Positions 20,680 through 23,848 of a DNA stretch of 23,848 nucleotides are shown here, one piece after another. This DNA is from CALJTV01 sp034435835 (GTDB lineage Bacteria > Chloroflexota > Dehalococcoidia > GIF9 > UBA5629), in the NCBI GenBank assembly GCA_034435835.1, contig DAOTWF010000020.1, positions 1 to 23,848 of the forward strand. The letters are read 5' to 3'. Positions within the stretch are counted from its first letter, which is position 1. Each line of letters begins with the position of its first letter. A program made the translations under genes and the position numbers. The notes under the pieces are model-generated. The model ran no database searches. It was not told where the DNA came from and saw only the letters and a list, made by a program, of their open reading frames with translations.

Positions 20680-21038
20680 AGCGCGGTTTATTAGGTGTTA
20701 TCGGCGAAAGAATAGCGGCAGATTTTCTGAAAAAGAAAGACTACCGCATTCTGGAGACCAATTTTCGTTGCCGTACTGGCGAGATAGACATCATAGCTGA
20801 GAAGGGTGGTTATCTGGTGTTTATTGAGGTACGTACGAAAACCAATCTTGAGTTCGGAATACCGGAAGAGTCGCTTACTGCAACTAAGAAAGAAAGGCTT
20901 GTTAATACGGCACTTACATATATTGCCAGCCACAAGAACGTACCCGAGGCGTGGCGTATTGATTTCGTGGGGGTGGAAATGAACCAACAGGGTGAGGTGA
21001 CACGTCTCGAACTTATTGAGAATGCTGTAACTTTGTGA
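20676..21038 (+). CDS. yraN: YraN family protein (UPF0102, endonuclease-like fold)
   Basis: This 120-residue protein has the Holliday-junction-resolvase-like PD-(D/E)XK core of UPF0102: GERIAADFLKKKDYRILETN, then CRTGEIDIIAEKGGYLVFIE with E36, D38 and E51, then VRTK. A DNA repair role has been suggested for the family but not shown. It starts at TTG 20676 overlapping the rnhB stop (TTGA), so it is coupled to rnhB, a very common pairing. It is the last gene of the pdxS operon. No hairpin terminator is evident in the 200 bp that follow. Confidence 0.93.
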   Translation: MKRGLLGVIGERIAADFLKKKDYRILETNFRCRTGEIDIIAEKGGYLVFIEVRTKTNLEFGIPEESLTATKKERLVNTALTYIASHKNVPEAWRIDFVGVEMNQQGEVTRLELIENAVTL

Positions 21039-21052
21039 GGGGGTTTCAAGGT

Positions 21053-21133
21053 GTGATTTTAGCGTTTGTGGGAGCTGGTGTTGTTTCAGGTTATGCGTCG
21101 GCCTTAGAGGCTGCAAAGATATTGACAGGGTAA
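21053..21133 (+). other. Possible fragment or tiny protein in the gap after yraN
   Basis: In the 201-bp gap after yraN, GTG 21053 opens a 26-residue frame ending GVVSGYASALEAAKILTG, with an AAGG just upstream. The end looks like the C-terminal helix of ThiF/MoeB-type E1-like enzymes (ALEAIKLLTG), so it could be a remnant, but it is too short to be sure. The remaining gap (21134-21239) shows nothing else but the ribosome binding site of the next gene. Confidence 0.2.
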
Positions 21134-21239
21134 TACTCATATACTAACATAAGCTACCGTTATACGCTTGCCCGTTTCTTATCGCAGTAACTGGGCATAG
21201 GTAATAGTCATCTAGTGAGTAGCAGGCGAAAGGAGTTCA

Positions 21240-22973
21240 ATGAAGACGTATCCCGAATACAACACAAAATACCCTTTACTATTGAGCAATCTTATGAAAA
21301 GACCGATTAGTATGTATCCTGATGACATAGGGGTGGTCTACAGAAGTGAGGCAGGACAATATTTTCGATTTACTTGGCGGCAGTGGTATGAGCGAACATG
21401 TCAGCTTGCTTATGCGCTCAGACAGCTTGGAGTAAAAGAGGGTAAGCCCGGCAAACCGGGTGACCGGATCGCTACCATGGCGCTGAACCACCATCGACAT
21501 CTTGAGCTCTGTTATGCTCCAGTGGGTATAGGGGCGATAGCACACCCTATCAATATGCGACTTTCACTCGATCATATGGCTCATACGATCAACCATGCTG
21601 AGGACAAAGTGATATTTGTTGATGACACCTTTATTCCATTGCTTGAGTCTATTTATGACCGGATAAAGTCTGTGGTCAAAGTTTTCGTTTATATGTCAGA
21701 CCAGGGCCAGAAACCGCAGACCAAGATAAAACCGCTTTATGAGTATGAGGATTTAATAAGAGGGCATCCGAAGGAATTCGATTGGCCACATCTTAATGAG
21801 GATACTTATGCCGTCCTGTACTATACCACTGGCACCACTGGTCTACCTAAGGGAGTTATGTTCACACACCGTCAATTGTATATTCAAATCCTCCATGTCC
21901 TCGCAGGATACTATATGGCGCCTAGACTGCCTACGGATGCTGTGTACGTGGGACAGGATCCAAGGATTGCTGTACCTTTGATAAATGTGCCGCTATATCA
22001 CATTCATGCTTGGGGGGCACCGTGGTATTATGTATTTTGTGCCAGCAAAATAGTTCTCCCCGGTAGGTTTAGCCCTCGTAGTTTTTGCGAACTGGTTCAG
22101 TCTGAGAAAGTGACCACAACAGCATTGGTCCCCACCATGTTAGCCATGCTTCTTGAGTATGATGGCTTGAACGATTACGACCTTAGTAGTCTTGGCAATA
22201 TTGGTGTTGGGGGAGGTGCGTTGCCTCTAGGACTCAAAGTCAAGGCAGAAAGAGTGTTACCGGGGTTCACAGTGTCCTCTGGTTATGGCATGACGGAAAC
22301 GGCAGCGACTGTAATTACTGCAGCGTTGAAGCGTAGTATGGTGGACTGGGATAAGGAGAAGCTTGACCAAGTGCGCGTTAAGACTGGTATCCCTGTGGCT
22401 GGAATTGAGGTACAAGTGGTTGATGAACATGGCAAACCAGTACCACATGATAATCAGACGCTGGGAGAAATTGTGCTGCGAGGTCCTTGGATCATGGGGC
22501 AGTATTACAAAGATCCTGCTAGGACAGCGGTTGCTTGGCGCGATGGCTGGTTTCATACTGGCGATGTGGCCAAAGTGGACCAAGATGGGTACATAATAAT
22601 TGCTGACAGGATAACGGATGTTATCAGGAGTGGGGCTGAGATGATCCCTACCGTCTTGCTTGAAAATTTGACTGCTACATTCGATTATGTTCTTGAGGCT
22701 ACCTATGTTGGGGTTCCGGACGAAAAATGGGGAGAACGGCCTCTGGCTCTGGTGAAGCCAGTACCTGGTGCAGAAATAAGTGAAAGGGATATATATCGGT
22801 TTCTTGAGGAAGAGGGCGTTGCCAAGGGTAAGATAGCCAAATGGATGTTGCCTGATTTTATTGTTTTCTGTGATGACATTCCTAAAACCAGTGTGGGCAA
22901 GTTTGATAAAATAGCCATACGTAAGAGGTTGGATGAGTTTCTTGCTAGGGCGAAAAAGATGCGCAGAGATTAA
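21240..22973 (+). CDS. Acyl-CoA synthetase (medium/long-chain, AMP-forming)
   Basis: This 577-residue class I adenylate-forming ligase is longer than and distinct from the one at 2969. Motifs: phosphate loop VLYYTTGTTGLPKGVMFTH (192-210), LINVPLYHIHAWGAP with the substrate-pocket His, the adenine motif SSGYGMTETAA, WFHTGDVAKVDQDGYI, DRITDVIRSGAEMI, and the catalytic K554 in PKTSVGK. The DVIRSGAEMI form and the long LNHHRHLELCYAPVGIGAIA segment resemble the Thermus-type long-chain fatty acyl-CoA synthetase group. The substrate cannot be fixed. AAAGGAG lies 4 nt before ATG 21240. It stands between the pdx operon and the rRNA gene, with no beta-oxidation partner nearby. Confidence 0.9.
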   Translation: MKTYPEYNTKYPLLLSNLMKRPISMYPDDIGVVYRSEAGQYFRFTWRQWYERTCQLAYALRQLGVKEGKPGKPGDRIATMALNHHRHLELCYAPVGIGAIAHPINMRLSLDHMAHTINHAEDKVIFVDDTFIPLLESIYDRIKSVVKVFVYMSDQGQKPQTKIKPLYEYEDLIRGHPKEFDWPHLNEDTYAVLYYTTGTTGLPKGVMFTHRQLYIQILHVLAGYYMAPRLPTDAVYVGQDPRIAVPLINVPLYHIHAWGAPWYYVFCASKIVLPGRFSPRSFCELVQSEKVTTTALVPTMLAMLLEYDGLNDYDLSSLGNIGVGGGALPLGLKVKAERVLPGFTVSSGYGMTETAATVITAALKRSMVDWDKEKLDQVRVKTGIPVAGIEVQVVDEHGKPVPHDNQTLGEIVLRGPWIMGQYYKDPARTAVAWRDGWFHTGDVAKVDQDGYIIIADRITDVIRSGAEMIPTVLLENLTATFDYVLEATYVGVPDEKWGERPLALVKPVPGAEISERDIYRFLEEEGVAKGKIAKWMLPDFIVFCDDIPKTSVGKFDKIAIRKRLDEFLARAKKMRRD

Positions 22974-23045
22974 GGGCGATGTCTGTCATGAGTCTGGGTT
23001 TAGCGGCGATCGGTTCGATTCCGTCGACTTGGCAAGCCAGGGATA

Positions 23046-23074
23046 TTGACAGGATTCTTGGCCTGTGTTACTAT
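23046..23074 (+). promoter_or_regulatory. 16S rRNA promoter
   Basis: A perfect -35 TTGACA (23046-23051), 17 bp, then TACTAT (23069-23074). It lies about 55 nt upstream of the mature 16S 5' end, 72 bp after the acyl-CoA synthetase stop. It is the strongest consensus -35 box in a plus-strand promoter of this window. Confidence 0.85.
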
Positions 23075-23094
23075 AAAATTTGCGTTTTATCCAA

Positions 23095-23106
23095 GCACCT
23101 TAACAA
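23095..23106 (+). promoter_or_regulatory. boxA-like antitermination site in the rRNA leader
   Basis: GCACCTTAACAA, followed by CTGGATAGTG, resembles the rrn leader boxA (TGCTCTTTAACA) that recruits Nus factors. It is correctly placed between promoter and mature 16S. The match is partial. Confidence 0.45.
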
Positions 23107-23128
23107 CTGGATAGTGGAAGGAAGAGTT

Positions 23129-23848
<720 letters not shown>

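Noticed and set aside
23005..23030. tRNA T-loop-like GGTTCGATTCC
   Set aside because: The flanking stem pairs poorly (ATCGG against CCGTC), and no anticodon or acceptor arm can be found upstream. Probably chance or a very old remnant.

Overview
The window looks like chromosome from a bacterium of the class Dehalococcoidia (phylum Chloroflexota) or a close relative. The basis is the partial 16S rRNA gene at the right end, which reads like remembered Dehalococcoides-type 16S through the V1 to V4 region. A CIRCE-controlled groES-groEL whose GroEL lacks a GGM tail, and PLP made by PdxS/PdxT, are consistent with this. Apart from the heat-shock operon described below, the genes are mostly core housekeeping genes in short operons. 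No CRISPR array, insertion sequence, phage gene or intact tRNA was seen.

Layout. (1) 1-4570, minus strand: acyl-CoA synthetase, biotin transporter bioY, a metallo-beta-lactamase-fold hydrolase, a coiled-coil/zinc-ribbon protein (COG1579), RNase HI and a small unknown protein. (2) 4571-6172: a 0.3 kb divergent intergenic region, an M16 zinc protease on the plus strand, and a hairpin terminator shared with groEL. (3) 6181-8198, minus: groEL, groES, a CIRCE operator and a sigma70-type promoter. (4) 8231-11136, minus: an operon of small cysteine-rich proteins (RING-like, FmdB, YkgJ-type, a 50-residue zinc ribbon), then decayed dnaJ and hspR genes, then an intact unknown 199-residue gene. Its promoter has a perfect CIRCE-like inverted repeat just downstream, arranged as at groES. 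(5) 11218-14015, plus: a small Xre-type regulator behind a perfect 24-bp palindrome, then DUF72, DUF488 and DUF2851 genes. (6) 13969-14955, minus: tsaD, whose 3' end overlaps DUF2851. (7) 15017-21038, plus: a broken small gene, then pdxS, pdxT, an R3H-domain ATPase, tmk, mnmA, rnhB and yraN in a tight run. (8) 21240-22973, plus: a second acyl-CoA synthetase. (9) 23046-23848: rRNA promoter, leader and the 5' part of a 16S rRNA gene.

The most interesting region is 8231-11136. It appears to be an HrcA-type heat-shock operon in which dnaJ and its usual neighbour hspR have died, while four small zinc-binding-type genes and one orphan remain intact. Two of the surviving genes have inverted repeats around their ribosome binding sites that could act as RNA thermosensors. 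A second theme is leaderless expression: at least five genes (COG1579, M16 protease, xre, tsaD, pdxS) have a promoter-like sequence whose -10 box ends 8-10 nt before the start codon, with no Shine-Dalgarno sequence.

All assignments were made by eye from sequence motifs. Remembered family features are stated as such, and no database search was run.
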